This document shows, in pieces, positions 39,057 to 47,455 of a stretch of DNA of 64,000 bases. The notes beneath the pieces are model-generated. The model was not told the DNA's origin, ran no database searches, and saw only the letters and a list, made by a program, of their open reading frames with translations. Position numbers and translations under genes: made by a program. Origin of the DNA: UBA1822 sp963615055 (lineage in GTDB: Bacteria > Bacillota > Negativicutes > Veillonellales > Dialisteraceae); NCBI GenBank assembly GCA_963615055.1, contig CAVEFO010000001.1:49988-113987 (forward strand). The letters are read 5' to 3'. Positions within the stretch are counted from its first letter, which is position 1. Each line of letters begins with the position of its first letter.

Positions 39057-40338
39057 ACGCGACGCCCCCTTTCTCACCGTAGCGGCAAAGCAGGCGATAC
39101 ACCGCCCGCATCTGCGCGATTTCCCCTTCCGTCCCGACGAGCGGCACCATGGGGATGAAAAGCTGCCGCGTCTTCGTATTGAAGACCTCATTTGTCGTCA
39201 AAAAGACATCCGCACCGTCAATGACCGCCTGCCCTGCGTCCGCCTCATAGATCGGCACGTCGCCGAATGCGTAAATTTTCTCTCGGATCGCCGCTTTCTC
39301 CTCTTCGGGAAGATTTCCGAAAAAGACGACGCCCGCCGTTTCCATTTCCAGCCGCGATACGAGAGCGAGCGTTTCCGCCGGATTGTACCAGCGAAGCGCA
39401 CGCCCCGTGCCAATCACGACTTTTTTGCCCCGCGTCACCGGAAGAAAACCGGCCGCCGCCTCCGAGACGCGCGCCTCTTCGGCCGCCAAGACCGCCGCGC
39501 CCGTCTCCGGCTCGCCCACTTTCTCCGCGAGCGCCGAAATCCACGCTTTTGTCGCGTCCCAGCCGACCGGATACACATCGCCCAGCGCCCGGACGCCGTA
39601 TTCTGTTTCCAATTTTTCCGCGACCCGGAGCATCGCGCCCGCCTGCCCCGCCACACCCAAAATGACGGAAAGCGCCACGGACGGAATCTCCGACCATTCG
39701 GCAAACGGCACATAGCCCGGAAACTGATACAGCACGCGCAAGCCGAAACAGGACAAAAGCCGCGTCACTTCGCGCACATATTGGCCCTCCGGCCCCATTT
39801 GATCGCCTAGGAGCAGCACCGTATTCGGCTCCGTTTCCGCCGGTTTCACAAAACGAGACAAAATAACGTCCACCGTCTCATAATACCCTTTTCCGTATTC
39901 GCCGCCCAAAAATCCGGCAAACGGCATCGCAATGACGGGAATCCCATACATTTCCTCGGCCCGCTCCGCTGCCTCTTCCACATCGTCGCCGATCACGCCG
40001 GCCACGCACGACGTCACGATGAAAAGGCAACGCGGCGCATACGCCTCCATCACATAGGAAATGCAATCCTCCAGCCGGGAAATGCCGCCGAAAATGCTGT
40101 CCTTTTCACGAAGATGCGAGGAAACGAGCGGGATGCCCGTCCGATTTTCACGCCCGCCGTCCGCCGCGACACGAAACCCCGAACCCATGTCCATCGTCTG
40201 CGCCACATGCGCGCACCCCAAAGGACTGTGAAAGATGACGACGCAACCCGTGCAGAAAGCCAGTGCCCGGTACACGCCCACCATCGGGCAACTCGACGAT
40301 TTCTCCTGTTTCAAAAGCCATTTCGTATCAAGTGCCAT
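39043..40338 (-). CDS. nitrogenase-like component 1, D-like (alpha) subunit
   Basis: 431 residues. Cluster Cys are visible at 17 (SSSCPMVG), 42 (HSPLGCAH) and 111 (VTSCVAGVIGDDVE), aligned with NifD Cys62, Cys88 and Cys154; extra Cys at 29 and 32. The stretch equivalent to the FeMoco ligand Cys275 reads SVILGVAGQAGAML, without Cys, so the enzyme probably binds its substrate directly, like the chlorophyllide or F430-precursor reductases. It overlaps the H-like gene by 11 bases. No nifB, nifE or nifN is nearby. An uncharacterised reductase is the best call. Confidence 0.75.
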   Translation of the reverse strand: MALDTKWLLKQEKSSSCPMVGVYRALAFCTGCVVIFHSPLGCAHVAQTMDMGSGFRVAADGGRENRTGIPLVSSHLREKDSIFGGISRLEDCISYVMEAYAPRCLFIVTSCVAGVIGDDVEEAAERAEEMYGIPVIAMPFAGFLGGEYGKGYYETVDVILSRFVKPAETEPNTVLLLGDQMGPEGQYVREVTRLLSCFGLRVLYQFPGYVPFAEWSEIPSVALSVILGVAGQAGAMLRVAEKLETEYGVRALGDVYPVGWDATKAWISALAEKVGEPETGAAVLAAEEARVSEAAAGFLPVTRGKKVVIGTGRALRWYNPAETLALVSRLEMETAGVVFFGNLPEEEKAAIREKIYAFGDVPIYEADAGQAVIDGADVFLTTNEVFNTKTRQLFIPMVPLVGTEGEIAQMRAVYRLLCRYGEKGGVAYVTV

Positions 40339-41140
40339 ACGCCCCTACCAACATTTCCAATTCTTCAAACGAAAGCGGCATCGGGACGGAAAATTCCGTA
40401 TTCGTCCAGATCGTCTCCGCCAGCTCGCGATACACATCCGCCTGCGCGGAGTCCGGCGCATACTCCAAGACCGTCTGCTTGTGATTTTCCGCCACATTCA
40501 CAATCCGATCCCGCGGGATGAAAGCCACGAGCCGCGTCTGCAATTTTCGTGAAAACTCCTCCAAAAGCTCGCGTTCGCCCGGCACGTTTCGACTGTTTCC
40601 GATGATTCCCGCCAGCCGCACGCGCCCGCGCTCCGCAAAGCGCCGAATCCCCTTCGCAATATTGTTCGCCGCATAGAGTGACATCAGCTCACCGGAAGAC
40701 ACGATGTAAATCTCCTCGGCGTATCCCTCGCGAATCGGCATCGCAAAGCCGCCGCACACCACGTCGCCCAGCACGTCGTAGAGCGTCACGTCCGTCTCGG
40801 GCAGTGCCTTCAACTTCTCCAAAAGCTGCAGCGCCACGATGATCCCGCGCCCCGCACACCCCACGCCCGGCTCCGGTCCCCCCGCCTCGACGCAAGTAAT
40901 CCCGTGGAAACCCGTGTGCACAAGATCGGCCGCCGCGATCTCCTCCATCTCCGAGCGCCGCACACAATCCAGCACCGTTTCCCTGCAAATATGCCCCAAG
41001 AGCAGCCGCGTCGAATCATTCTTCGGATCGCACCCGATTTGGCACACCCGCCGCCCCGAAAGCGCAAGCGCCGCCGACACATTCGAAGCCGTCGTCGACT
41101 TCCCGATCCCGCCCTTCCCGTAAAACGCAATCTTTTTCAT
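40328..41140 (-). CDS. nitrogenase iron protein-like reductase (NifH/BchL/CfbC family)
   Basis: 270 residues; ATP-driven electron donor to the two downstream subunits. Walker A GKGGIGKST (8-16), the two cluster Cys at 95 (GPEPGVGCAGRG) and 129 (YDVLGDVVCGGFAMP) that bind a 4Fe-4S cluster between two monomers, and the switch Asp residues are all present, so it should be functional. First in a tightly overlapping operon with the D-like and K-like genes. The ATG follows AAAAAAGGAAGTG; a TATAAT box lies about 55 bases upstream. Confidence 0.85.
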   Translation of the reverse strand: MKKIAFYGKGGIGKSTTASNVSAALALSGRRVCQIGCDPKNDSTRLLLGHICRETVLDCVRRSEMEEIAAADLVHTGFHGITCVEAGGPEPGVGCAGRGIIVALQLLEKLKALPETDVTLYDVLGDVVCGGFAMPIREGYAEEIYIVSSGELMSLYAANNIAKGIRRFAERGRVRLAGIIGNSRNVPGERELLEEFSRKLQTRLVAFIPRDRIVNVAENHKQTVLEYAPDSAQADVYRELAETIWTNTEFSVPMPLSFEELEMLVGAYGT

Positions 41141-41555
41141 GCCGTCACTTCCTTTTTTAGAAACAAATTTTCTCTTCTCATTTTATTATAGCAAAAAGGG
41201 AAAACGCTTAAAAAGGCTTGATAAGCTTTCTCAGCACGAAAAGAATGCATGACAGAGGATGCATAAAAGAATCGGCGCATCAAGCCTTTGCCGGGTGGAA
41301 AGCACGGATAGCGGTAATCGGATAGCGGATAACCGTCCTCCGTGGGCTGTATAACCGTTTACAGCATGGACGATGTTGAAACGCAACACAGCACCCACAT
41401 CAAGCTTTTTCAAGCCGTCCCCCTAAGGCAACCCCGATAGCAGACGCAATGGGACACAACTCAAATCTCAAGCTCTTTCAAACTTTCAGTTCTATGTAAA
41501 ACTCGGTAAACATTTAACGAATAACGAACAAATAGCACAACAAGAACTTTTATCA
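41141..41555. other. intergenic region, no gene recognised
   Basis: Holds the 5' region of the nitrogenase-like operon (TATAAT on the minus strand near 41190) and several copies of a CATCAAGCC motif (about 41211, 41278, 41398). A short leftward frame at 41231-41413 lacks any support. Confidence 0.4.
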
Positions 41556-41585
41556 TTGCGACAAAGCGGCCGCTTATTGTATAAT
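41556..41585 (+). promoter_or_regulatory. tRNA-Leu promoter
   Basis: TTGCGA (41556-41561), 18 bases, TATAAT (41580-41585); the start would be near 41592, 26 bases before the tRNA. Confidence 0.7.
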
Positions 41586-41591
41586 ACCCCC

Positions 41592-41607
41592 ATCGCGATA
41601 TCGCGAT
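41592..41607. promoter_or_regulatory. 16-base perfect palindrome in the tRNA leader
   Basis: ATCGCGATATCGCGAT is its own reverse complement and lies at about +1 to +16 of the tRNA transcript; it may be an operator or simply a leader structure. Confidence 0.35.
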
Positions 41608-41617
41608 CAAAATACTT

Positions 41618-41702
41618 GCGAGCGTGGCGAAACTGGCAGACGCGCCGGATTTAGGATCCGGTACCTTGCGGTATGGGGGTTCGAGTCCCTTCGCTCGCAC
41701 CA
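41618..41702 (+). tRNA. tRNA-Leu (anticodon UAG)
   Basis: GCGAGCG and CGCTCGC form the 7-base acceptor stem. Anticodon stem CCGGA/TCCGG with loop TTTAGGA gives anticodon UAG. A long variable arm (ACCTTGCGGT) marks a class II tRNA, the T arm contains GGTTCGAGTCC, and the CCA end is encoded. Confidence 0.96.
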
Positions 41703-41704
41703 AA

Positions 41705-41734
41705 AAAAGCTTCGGAACGCAATCCGAAGCTTTT
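41705..41734 (+). terminator. tRNA-Leu terminator
   Basis: AAAAGCTTCGGA and TCCGAAGCTTTT pair perfectly and are followed by T-rich sequence, directly after CCA. Confidence 0.9.
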
Positions 41735-41783
41735 TCTTTTCAAGCTCATCAAGCCTTTTCAAACCTCATCAAGCCAACAATAA

Positions 41784-41826
41784 AAGAGCTGCGAGAAAAT
41801 GTCACATCATTTCCTCGCAACTCTTT
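41784..41826 (-). terminator. terminator after yebC
   Basis: Hairpin arms AAGAGCTGCGAG and CTCGCAACTCTT (one mismatch), with a T-run on the minus strand. Confidence 0.75.
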
Positions 41827-41835
41827 TTCGTTTCC

Positions 41836-42567
41836 TTACTCTTCCTCAGGATACTCCGCATTCGTGTAAACTTCCTGCACGTCATCCATTTCTTCGAGCT
41901 CATCCGTGAGGCGCTGCATGACTTTGGCAGCGTCTCCGGAGAGGGCGACGGTCGTGTCCGGGACCATGCCGAGTTCGCTGGCCGTGACGGCAATGCCGGC
42001 TTGCTCCAATGCGTCGGAGACCGTCATAAATTCATCCGGGCCGGTCGTGATCTCGTAATTGTCGTCATTGACGGCGACATCTTCCGCACCCGCATCGAGC
42101 GCAATCATCATAAGGGTATCTTCGTCGGCCGCGTCCTTGGCGACGATGATGGAGCCCTTTTTCTTAAACATCCAGGAAACGCAGCCCGTCGCGCCGAGGT
42201 TTCCGCCGTGATGGGTGAAGGCATGACGGATGTCCGCCGCCATGCGGTTTCGATTGTCTGTGCTGGCTTCGACGATAATCGCCGTACCGGAGGGGCCGTA
42301 GCCTTCGTACGTGACTTCATCGAGCCCCGCGCCGCCCGCACCGCCGACGCCTTTGGCGATGGCACGCTGAATATTGTCTTTCGGGACATTATTCTGGCGC
42401 GCTTTCATGAGCGCGAGCTTGAGGCGCATGTTTCCGACGGGATCGCCGCCGCCCATGCGAGCCGCAATGGTGATTTCTTTTGAAATTTTCGTGGTGATTT
42501 TCGCGCGGATGGCGTCCATTTTGCCTTTCGTGCGCTTGATATTTTCCCACTTGGAATGTCCGGACAT
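41836..42567 (-). CDS. yebC: YebC/PmpR family protein
   Basis: 243 residues starting MSGHSKWENIKRTKGKMDA, the invariant YebC start. Annotated as a transcriptional regulator; some family members act as translation factors that relieve ribosome stalling. Three-domain fold with RAIAKGVGGAGG and the FEVxxxPDEF-like block (YEITTGPDEFMTV). It directly precedes its neighbour on the same strand (the methyltransferase stop abuts its ATG), so it ends the trmD cluster transcript. Confidence 0.94.
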   Translation of the reverse strand: MSGHSKWENIKRTKGKMDAIRAKITTKISKEITIAARMGGGDPVGNMRLKLALMKARQNNVPKDNIQRAIAKGVGGAGGAGLDEVTYEGYGPSGTAIIVEASTDNRNRMAADIRHAFTHHGGNLGATGCVSWMFKKKGSIIVAKDAADEDTLMMIALDAGAEDVAVNDDNYEITTGPDEFMTVSDALEQAGIAVTASELGMVPDTTVALSGDAAKVMQRLTDELEEMDDVQEVYTNAEYPEEE

Positions 42568-43149
42568 TTAATCCTCCTTCCTCTCCCACCACGCTTCTCC
42601 GAGCAGGCGATCGAGAATAATGGAAACGGCGCTCCTGACGCAGAGGTGATTGTAGCTGCCGCAACCGTAAATGGGTTCCAATATGTAATCGAATTGTTTC
42701 ATCATTTCCTTGGTCATGCCGTAGCCGGTGCCGAAAAGAAGCAGGACGGGGTCGTCTCCTTCGGCGATTTTCCGGCGCATGGCCGCGTAGCTGACGGTAT
42801 TCGGATACACGCGTGCATCGGTCGTGACGATGAGCGGTTTCCTCCCCGTTTCCGTTTCGATTTGGGAAACGGCTTCCGCAAGGTCAGAAACAAGCACGGT
42901 CGACTCGAAAGCTTCGCGGCGATTCGCATTGTAGCGGCTGCCGGCGCCTGTCTTCCAGTGCTCCATGATGAGCGCGGCCATATGCCGCTGGGATTCGATG
43001 GGATGAATGATGAAATACGAAGAAACGTCATAGGTCTTAGCGCTCCTCGCAATATCGTGAATATCGTAATTGGTGAGCGCCGTGGTGATGACGTCCATAT
43101 GTTTGTTGTAAATGGGGTAATGAATCAGCCCCACATAGCATTTCGCCAT
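42568..43149 (-). CDS. SPOUT-type RNA methyltransferase (Methyltrn_RNA_4)
   Basis: 193 residues starting MAKCYVGLIHYPIYNKHMDV, characteristic of the small SPOUT family usually encoded beside trmD. The C-terminal knot region reads LLFGTGYGMTKEMMKQFDYILEPIYG and ends in SYNHLCVRSAVSIILDRLLG, the SAM-binding trefoil. RNA target unknown. The reading frame extends upstream into the intergenic repeat, but similarity and sense begin at the ATG 43149; the ribosome site (AAAAGAGA) is weak. Confidence 0.85.
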   Translation of the reverse strand: MAKCYVGLIHYPIYNKHMDVITTALTNYDIHDIARSAKTYDVSSYFIIHPIESQRHMAALIMEHWKTGAGSRYNANRREAFESTVLVSDLAEAVSQIETETGRKPLIVTTDARVYPNTVSYAAMRRKIAEGDDPVLLLFGTGYGMTKEMMKQFDYILEPIYGCGSYNHLCVRSAVSIILDRLLGEAWWERKED

Positions 43150-43159
43150 AGCGAGTCTC

Positions 43160-43510
43160 TTTTCAAAAAACAGGGGCGGGACTTTTTCTTTTCTTCTCTT
43201 TTGCGGCATTTGAGATGGAAGCTTTTGCATGATAGGGATGAGGAGCGGACTTTTTCCTTTACTCCCCTTTGCGGCATTTGCGAGGAAAGCTTTTGCAAGA
43301 TAGGGGTGAGGAGCGAAGCTTTTTCTTTGCATGACCTTTGTGGCATAGATAATGGGCAACTGACTGCTGATAGAGATGAGAAAACGCCTCATCCCTATCA
43401 ACACTTTATTTTTCAGCTCAAACGCCGCAAAAGAGAAACGACTACCAAGTCGAGCCTCCCATCTCTACCGGCAGGAAGTTTTCACCTCAAACGCCACAAA
43501 AGAATAGAAC
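43160..43510. repeat. intergenic tandem and inverted ~70-base repeats
   Basis: Rightward units (GATGAGGAGCGGAC, CTTTTTC, TTTGCGGCATTTG, GCTTTTGCA) start at 43240 and 43308, about 68 bases apart. The second half carries inverted units (CCTCATCCCTATC, CTCAAACGCCGCAAAAG, CTCAAACGCCACAAAAG). Same family as 21050-21260 and 25281-25470. Confidence 0.75.
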
Positions 43511-43514
43511 AGAT

Positions 43515-44258
43515 TTAGTCCGGCCCCTCTTCTTCAATCTCTGCCATCAGCTTTTTATCCTCTTCCGACGGATGAAATTGTTTCATCAGATCCGGACGGC
43601 ATCGCATGGTGCGGCGGAGGGATTCTTTGCGCCTCCATCCGGCGATTTTCGCATGGTCGCCGGAAAGTAATATTTCCGGGACATCCCAATCGCGATATTT
43701 TGCCGGTTTCGTGTATTGCGGGCCTTCCAGAAGCGGCTCGGAAAAGGAATCGCACGCCGCGCTTGCCGCATCACCCAGGACGCCCGGCACCATGCGCGCC
43801 ACGGCGTCAATCACGACCATCGCGCCCAACTCGCCGCCCGTCAGGACATAATCGCCGATGGAAATGAGCTCGTCAGCCAAATGGTCTTCGACGCGAGCAT
43901 CCACACCTTCGTAATGACCGCAAAGAAAGACGATGTGATCGTAATCGCGATACAGCGTTTTCGCTTTTTCCTGCGTAAACGGCACACCGACGGGTGAAAG
44001 GAGGATCACGCGACTCCGCGGCGTTTTTTCCGGAAGCACCGATTCACATGCCTCAAAGAGCGGGCCGCATTGCATGAGCATCCCCGCGCCGCCGCCGCAA
44101 AGCGTGTCATCGACATGACCGTGGCGATTGTGCGCAAAATCTCTGGGATTCGTGACGGCGAGCTCCAAAAGCCCCGCCGCCCGGGCGCGCCCGATGATGC
44201 TCTGCGCGTAAAACGCTTCGATGAATTCCGGAAAGAGGGAAATGACATCGATCTTCAT
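43515..44258 (-). CDS. trmD: tRNA (guanine-N1)-methyltransferase
   Basis: Methylates G37 next to the anticodon, preventing frameshifting. 247 residues starting MKIDVISLFPEFIEAF; the deep-knot SAM site is visible (VFLCGHYEGVDARV, ISIGDYVLTGGELGAMV) and the linker to the helical C-terminal domain reads LLEGPQYTKPAKYRDWDVPE. ATG after GGGGGAGCG. Follows rimM by 12 bases. Confidence 0.97.
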   Translation of the reverse strand: MKIDVISLFPEFIEAFYAQSIIGRARAAGLLELAVTNPRDFAHNRHGHVDDTLCGGGAGMLMQCGPLFEACESVLPEKTPRSRVILLSPVGVPFTQEKAKTLYRDYDHIVFLCGHYEGVDARVEDHLADELISIGDYVLTGGELGAMVVIDAVARMVPGVLGDAASAACDSFSEPLLEGPQYTKPAKYRDWDVPEILLSGDHAKIAGWRRKESLRRTMRCRPDLMKQFHPSEEDKKLMAEIEEEGPD

Positions 44259-44270
44259 CGCGCTCCCCCG

Positions 44271-44777
44271 TCAATCTTCCCATTCCAAAAGATGCACCGT
44301 CATGCGCCGCGCCGTAAGATCCACCGAAAGAATGCAATCCGGGATCGCCGGGATACAGATTTCCTTTCCATCCTTCGCCGCCACATAGACGTCATTTGCC
44401 CCCGTTTCGATGATTTCCGAAAGCGTCCCAATTTCCGTCCCGTCCTCTTCGACAATCGAAAGCCCGAGGAGCTCGAAATAGTAATACTCCCCGGCCGGCA
44501 AACGCGGAAATTCATCTCGCGGCAGGAAACAAATTTGTCCGACGAGCGCTTCGGCGCCGTTTCTGTCGTCGCAGCCTTTGAAATGCACGCGATACACATT
44601 CTTGTGAGGCTTGGCCAAGAGGACTTCGTGCGGCGCATCTCCCAAAAAGAGACGCCGCACCTTGCCCAAGATCTCCGGCCGCTCGACAGACGGCAATACA
44701 CGCAAATCACCCCGCACACCATGCGGGGCAACGATTTTGCCGACTTCGATGAAATTGTCAGAGTCTGTCTTATTCAC
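44271..44777 (-). CDS. rimM: 16S rRNA processing protein RimM
   Basis: Assists 30S head assembly around ribosomal protein S19. 168 residues: N-terminal barrel (FIEVGKIVAPHGVRGDLRV) and C-terminal PRC-barrel (YYYFELLGLSIVEEDGTEIGTLSEI). I start at GTG 44777, which overlaps the ylqD stop (GTGAATAA); no ATG fits the conserved N-terminus. Confidence 0.93.
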   Translation of the reverse strand: MNKTDSDNFIEVGKIVAPHGVRGDLRVLPSVERPEILGKVRRLFLGDAPHEVLLAKPHKNVYRVHFKGCDDRNGAEALVGQICFLPRDEFPRLPAGEYYYFELLGLSIVEEDGTEIGTLSEIIETGANDVYVAAKDGKEICIPAIPDCILSVDLTARRMTVHLLEWED

Positions 44778-45177
44778 GGAATGCGACAATCTTTCCGTCT
44801 TCCACCAAGATTTCTCCGCCACGGATGTCATTGAGATCATCCCCGACGTGGACCGTCACAAGGCGATTGATCGGACCGCGCGGCAGCTCAGCGCCGATGA
44901 CGAGCCCGTTCAACTGCTCTTTGTCGTTGAGAATCTTTTCCTTGGCTTCGAGAAACTGCGCTTTCTGCGCTTCAATCTGCGCGCGAAGCTGGGCCACGCC
45001 GGCCATATTGATTTTGGCCTGCTCGGAGAGTTTCGCGTTTCCTTCAAATTCGAGCTGCGCCAAGTCATGCTCGATGGCATCGAGATTTTGCTGCATCTCG
45101 GCCAAAAGTCTGGTCTTCAGTGCTTCCGTCAGCTTCGATTTCAGCAAGACGGGCACAAGCAGGGTCATTTCTTCCAT
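44770..45177 (-). CDS. ylqD: YlqD family protein
   Basis: 135 residues, conserved Firmicute gene of unknown function in the rpsP-rimM-trmD cluster. The centre is a predicted coiled coil (LKTRLLAEMQQNLDAIEHDL and AQLRAQIEAQKAQFLEAKEK), ending in a small beta domain (GAELPRGPINRLVTVHVGDD). Translationally coupled to rimM. Assignment rests on context and composition. Confidence 0.8.
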   Translation of the reverse strand: MEEMTLLVPVLLKSKLTEALKTRLLAEMQQNLDAIEHDLAQLEFEGNAKLSEQAKINMAGVAQLRAQIEAQKAQFLEAKEKILNDKEQLNGLVIGAELPRGPINRLVTVHVGDDLNDIRGGEILVEDGKIVAFRE

Positions 45178-45208
45178 GATGTACCTTCTTTCGGACGCGC
45201 GGCGCGCA

Positions 45209-45436
45209 TCACATAATGTCGACGGCGACTCTCCGGTCCTGCTTCAAGGCGCCTGCTTTCACGACGGCGCGAATCGCATTGGCGATCCGGCCTTGGCGGC
45301 CAATGACTTTCCCGATATCCTCAGGGGCGACCCGGACTTGATAAATCTCCAGATTTCCCTTTTGGACGACGGTCACCGTCACGGCCTCCGGATTTCTCAC
45401 TAAGGATTTCACAATCCAGCAAACGAGCTCCTCCAT
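45209..45436 (-). CDS. khpA: KH-domain RNA-binding protein KhpA
   Basis: 75 residues, a single type II KH domain with the GxxG loop in DIGKVIGRQGRIANAIR. KhpA works with KhpB/EloR in RNA binding and cell-elongation control in Firmicutes. I start at the ATG 45436, 6 bases after GGAGGGA; an ATG five codons upstream overlaps that site. Sits between rpsP and ylqD. Confidence 0.92.
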   Translation of the reverse strand: MEELVCWIVKSLVRNPEAVTVTVVQKGNLEIYQVRVAPEDIGKVIGRQGRIANAIRAVVKAGALKQDRRVAVDIM

Positions 45437-45450
45437 AGTCTGTCCCTCCA

Positions 45451-45714
45451 TTATTTCTTGGATTCGGCAAACTTGGCCAGGATGCCGTTTTTGCGAAGGA
45501 TGGAACGAACGGTATCGGTCGGCTGTGCACCTTTCTGCAACCAGCCGATGATCTTTTCGTCATCCAACTTCACCGGCGCGTCCGCCTTGGTCGGATCATA
45601 CCAACCGACGGTGTCCACCGGAGCGCCGCTTCTGGCCGCGCGTGCGTCGATGACGACCACACGGTAGAACGGTGCCTTTTTCGCGCCCATACGGGTCAAA
45701 CGGATTTTAAGCAT
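45451..45714 (-). CDS. rpsP: 30S ribosomal protein S16
   Basis: 87 residues starting MLKIRLTRMGAKKAPFYRVVVIDARAA, the canonical S16 N-terminus, with VGWYDPT in the middle. ATG after AAGGAGGTG. Heads the cluster with khpA, ylqD, rimM and trmD. Confidence 0.97.
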   Translation of the reverse strand: MLKIRLTRMGAKKAPFYRVVVIDARAARSGAPVDTVGWYDPTKADAPVKLDDEKIIGWLQKGAQPTDTVRSILRKNGILAKFAESKK

Positions 45715-45741
45715 ATTTTCACCTCCTTGAAATATGATGAA

Positions 45742-47088
45742 TCAAAATTTAGGAAACCCGGGAATTGAGAGTCCCCGAGGCATTTTACTGTTTTTCATCT
45801 TTTTCATCTGCTTGCGCATCTCCGTGAATTGCTTCATGAGCCGATTCACTTCCTGCACATGCGTCCCGGATCCGGCCGCGATACGTTTGCGACGACTGCC
45901 GTTTAATATGTCCGGATTCCGACGCTCGGCGGCTGTCATCGATTGGATGATCGCCTCGATATGCTTCATTTCCTTGCTGTCGAAATCTATATCTTTCAGT
46001 TGTTCCTTATATTTGCCCATCCCGGGAATCATCCCGAGAATATTTTGCATCGAGCCCAGTTTCTTCACCTGGCGCATCTGTTTCAGGAAATCATCGAGTG
46101 TAAATTCGCCTTTCTTCAGCCTTTGGACCGCGTCCTCCATGCTGTCCTGATCGAGCGTCCGCTGCGCCTGCTCAAAGAGCGATTGCAAATCACCCAGATC
46201 GAGAATACGCCCCGCCATGCGATCCGGATAGAAATCCTCCAGCCCGCCGTCGAGCTTCTCCGATGTGCCGATCAGCTTGATCGGTTTCCCTGTGACACTC
46301 TTGATCGAAAGCGCCGCGCCGCCTCTGGCATCACCGTCCATTTTCGTCAAGATCGTCCCGTCGATGCCAAGACTCTCATCGAAAGCTTTCGCCGTCGTCA
46401 CCGCATCCTGCCCCGTCATGGAATCCAGCACGAGCAAAATCTCATGCGGCCGGACCGCGCCCTTGATATCGCGGAGCTCTTGCATCAGCTTCTCATCAAT
46501 CGTGAGACGCCCCGCCGTATCGATGAGGAGAATATCTTGGTTGTACGTCTTCGCGCTCTGAATCGCATCCTTTGCAATCTGCACCGGATCCGTACTCCCC
46601 GGAACTTTATAAACAGGCACCCCCGTCTGCTCACCCAACACTTCGAGCTGCGAGACGGCCGCCGGACGATACACGTCACACGCGACCAAGAGCGGGCGAT
46701 GCCCCTTCTTTTTCAGCATCAGTGCGAGCTTCCCCGCCGTCGTCGTTTTCCCGGCGCCCTGCAAGCCCACCAGCATCAAAATCGTCGTCCCGGAAGGAGA
46801 AATCGTAATCTTACTCTGCGTCCCGCCAAGGAGCGTCGTCAGCTCATCGCGGACAATCTTAATCACCGTCTGATCTGGCTTGAGACTCCCGAAGACCTCT
46901 TCGCCGATTGCTTTTTCACGGACCTCTCCGATGAAATCCTTGGCGACCTTGAAATTTACATCCGCTTCCAAAAGCGCACGCCGCACCTCGCGGAGCGCCC
47001 CGTCGATATCACTCTCCGAAAGCTTCCCCTTGCCGCGCAAATCTTTGAACGCACTCTGCAGCTTATCGCCCAGACTTTCAAACGCCAT
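45742..47088 (-). CDS. ffh: signal recognition particle protein Ffh
   Basis: GTPase that brings membrane-protein ribosomes to FtsY. 448 residues: N domain (MAFESLGDKLQSAFKDLRGKG), G domain (GLQGAGKTTTAGKLA, DTAGRL, TKMDGDARGG) and the Met-rich M domain (about 330-445, MRQVKKLGSMQNILGMIPGMG with RIAAGSGTHVQEVN). ATG 47088 follows GGGAAGGGG. ylxM is 40 bases upstream; ftsY is not in the window. Confidence 0.97.
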   Translation of the reverse strand: MAFESLGDKLQSAFKDLRGKGKLSESDIDGALREVRRALLEADVNFKVAKDFIGEVREKAIGEEVFGSLKPDQTVIKIVRDELTTLLGGTQSKITISPSGTTILMLVGLQGAGKTTTAGKLALMLKKKGHRPLLVACDVYRPAAVSQLEVLGEQTGVPVYKVPGSTDPVQIAKDAIQSAKTYNQDILLIDTAGRLTIDEKLMQELRDIKGAVRPHEILLVLDSMTGQDAVTTAKAFDESLGIDGTILTKMDGDARGGAALSIKSVTGKPIKLIGTSEKLDGGLEDFYPDRMAGRILDLGDLQSLFEQAQRTLDQDSMEDAVQRLKKGEFTLDDFLKQMRQVKKLGSMQNILGMIPGMGKYKEQLKDIDFDSKEMKHIEAIIQSMTAAERRNPDILNGSRRKRIAAGSGTHVQEVNRLMKQFTEMRKQMKKMKNSKMPRGLSIPGFPKF

Positions 47089-47128
47089 GATTTCACCCCT
47101 TCCCAAAGAAATATATTTACAGGAAACG

Positions 47129-47455
47129 TCAGATCACATCCATCGTTTCCAAAATGTTTCGGGCCTCATCCCGCGAGCCTTCCGGCACAAGCGCCAAGAG
47201 CGCCGGTGCTTCTTGCTCCCGGACTTTCCTAAGCGCCGCCAAATGCAACACCGATTCATACAAAAGCAACTGCTCCTCGCCGCGCGCCATCGCATCATGC
47301 ACCGCCTGCCGCGAGATCCGGAAACAATCCGCGATCTCGGAAAGCGTCAGATTCTCATTGTAATACAAATCCAGACACTCGCGCCGCCGCGCCGTCAAAA
47401 GCGCTCCGTAGCAATCGAGCAACTCACTTTTTTCGACAATCTTTTCCAATGACAT
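47129..47455 (-). CDS. ylxM: YlxM/p13 family DNA-binding protein
   Basis: 108 residues from the ATG at 47455 (MSLEKIVEKSELLDCYGALL); sigma-70 region-4-like helix-turn-helix LTLSEIADCFRISRQAVHDAM. In other Firmicutes YlxM precedes ffh and stimulates the SRP GTPase cycle. A longer upstream frame lacks support. Confidence 0.92.
   Translation of the reverse strand: MSLEKIVEKSELLDCYGALLTARRRECLDLYYNENLTLSEIADCFRISRQAVHDAMARGEEQLLLYESVLHLAALRKVREQEAPALLALVPEGSRDEARNILETMDVI

Noticed and set aside
37788..41140. Nitrogen fixation genes
   Set aside because: Component 1 subunits lack the FeMoco Cys, are short, and no nifB/E/N accompanies them.
41231..41413. Small leftward frame between the nitrogenase-like operon and the tRNA
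   Set aside because: No ribosome site, no recognisable features, repeat-derived sequence.
43150..43404. N-terminal extension of the RNA methyltransferase
   Set aside because: The extra 85 codons are translated intergenic repeat; the conserved protein begins at 43149.
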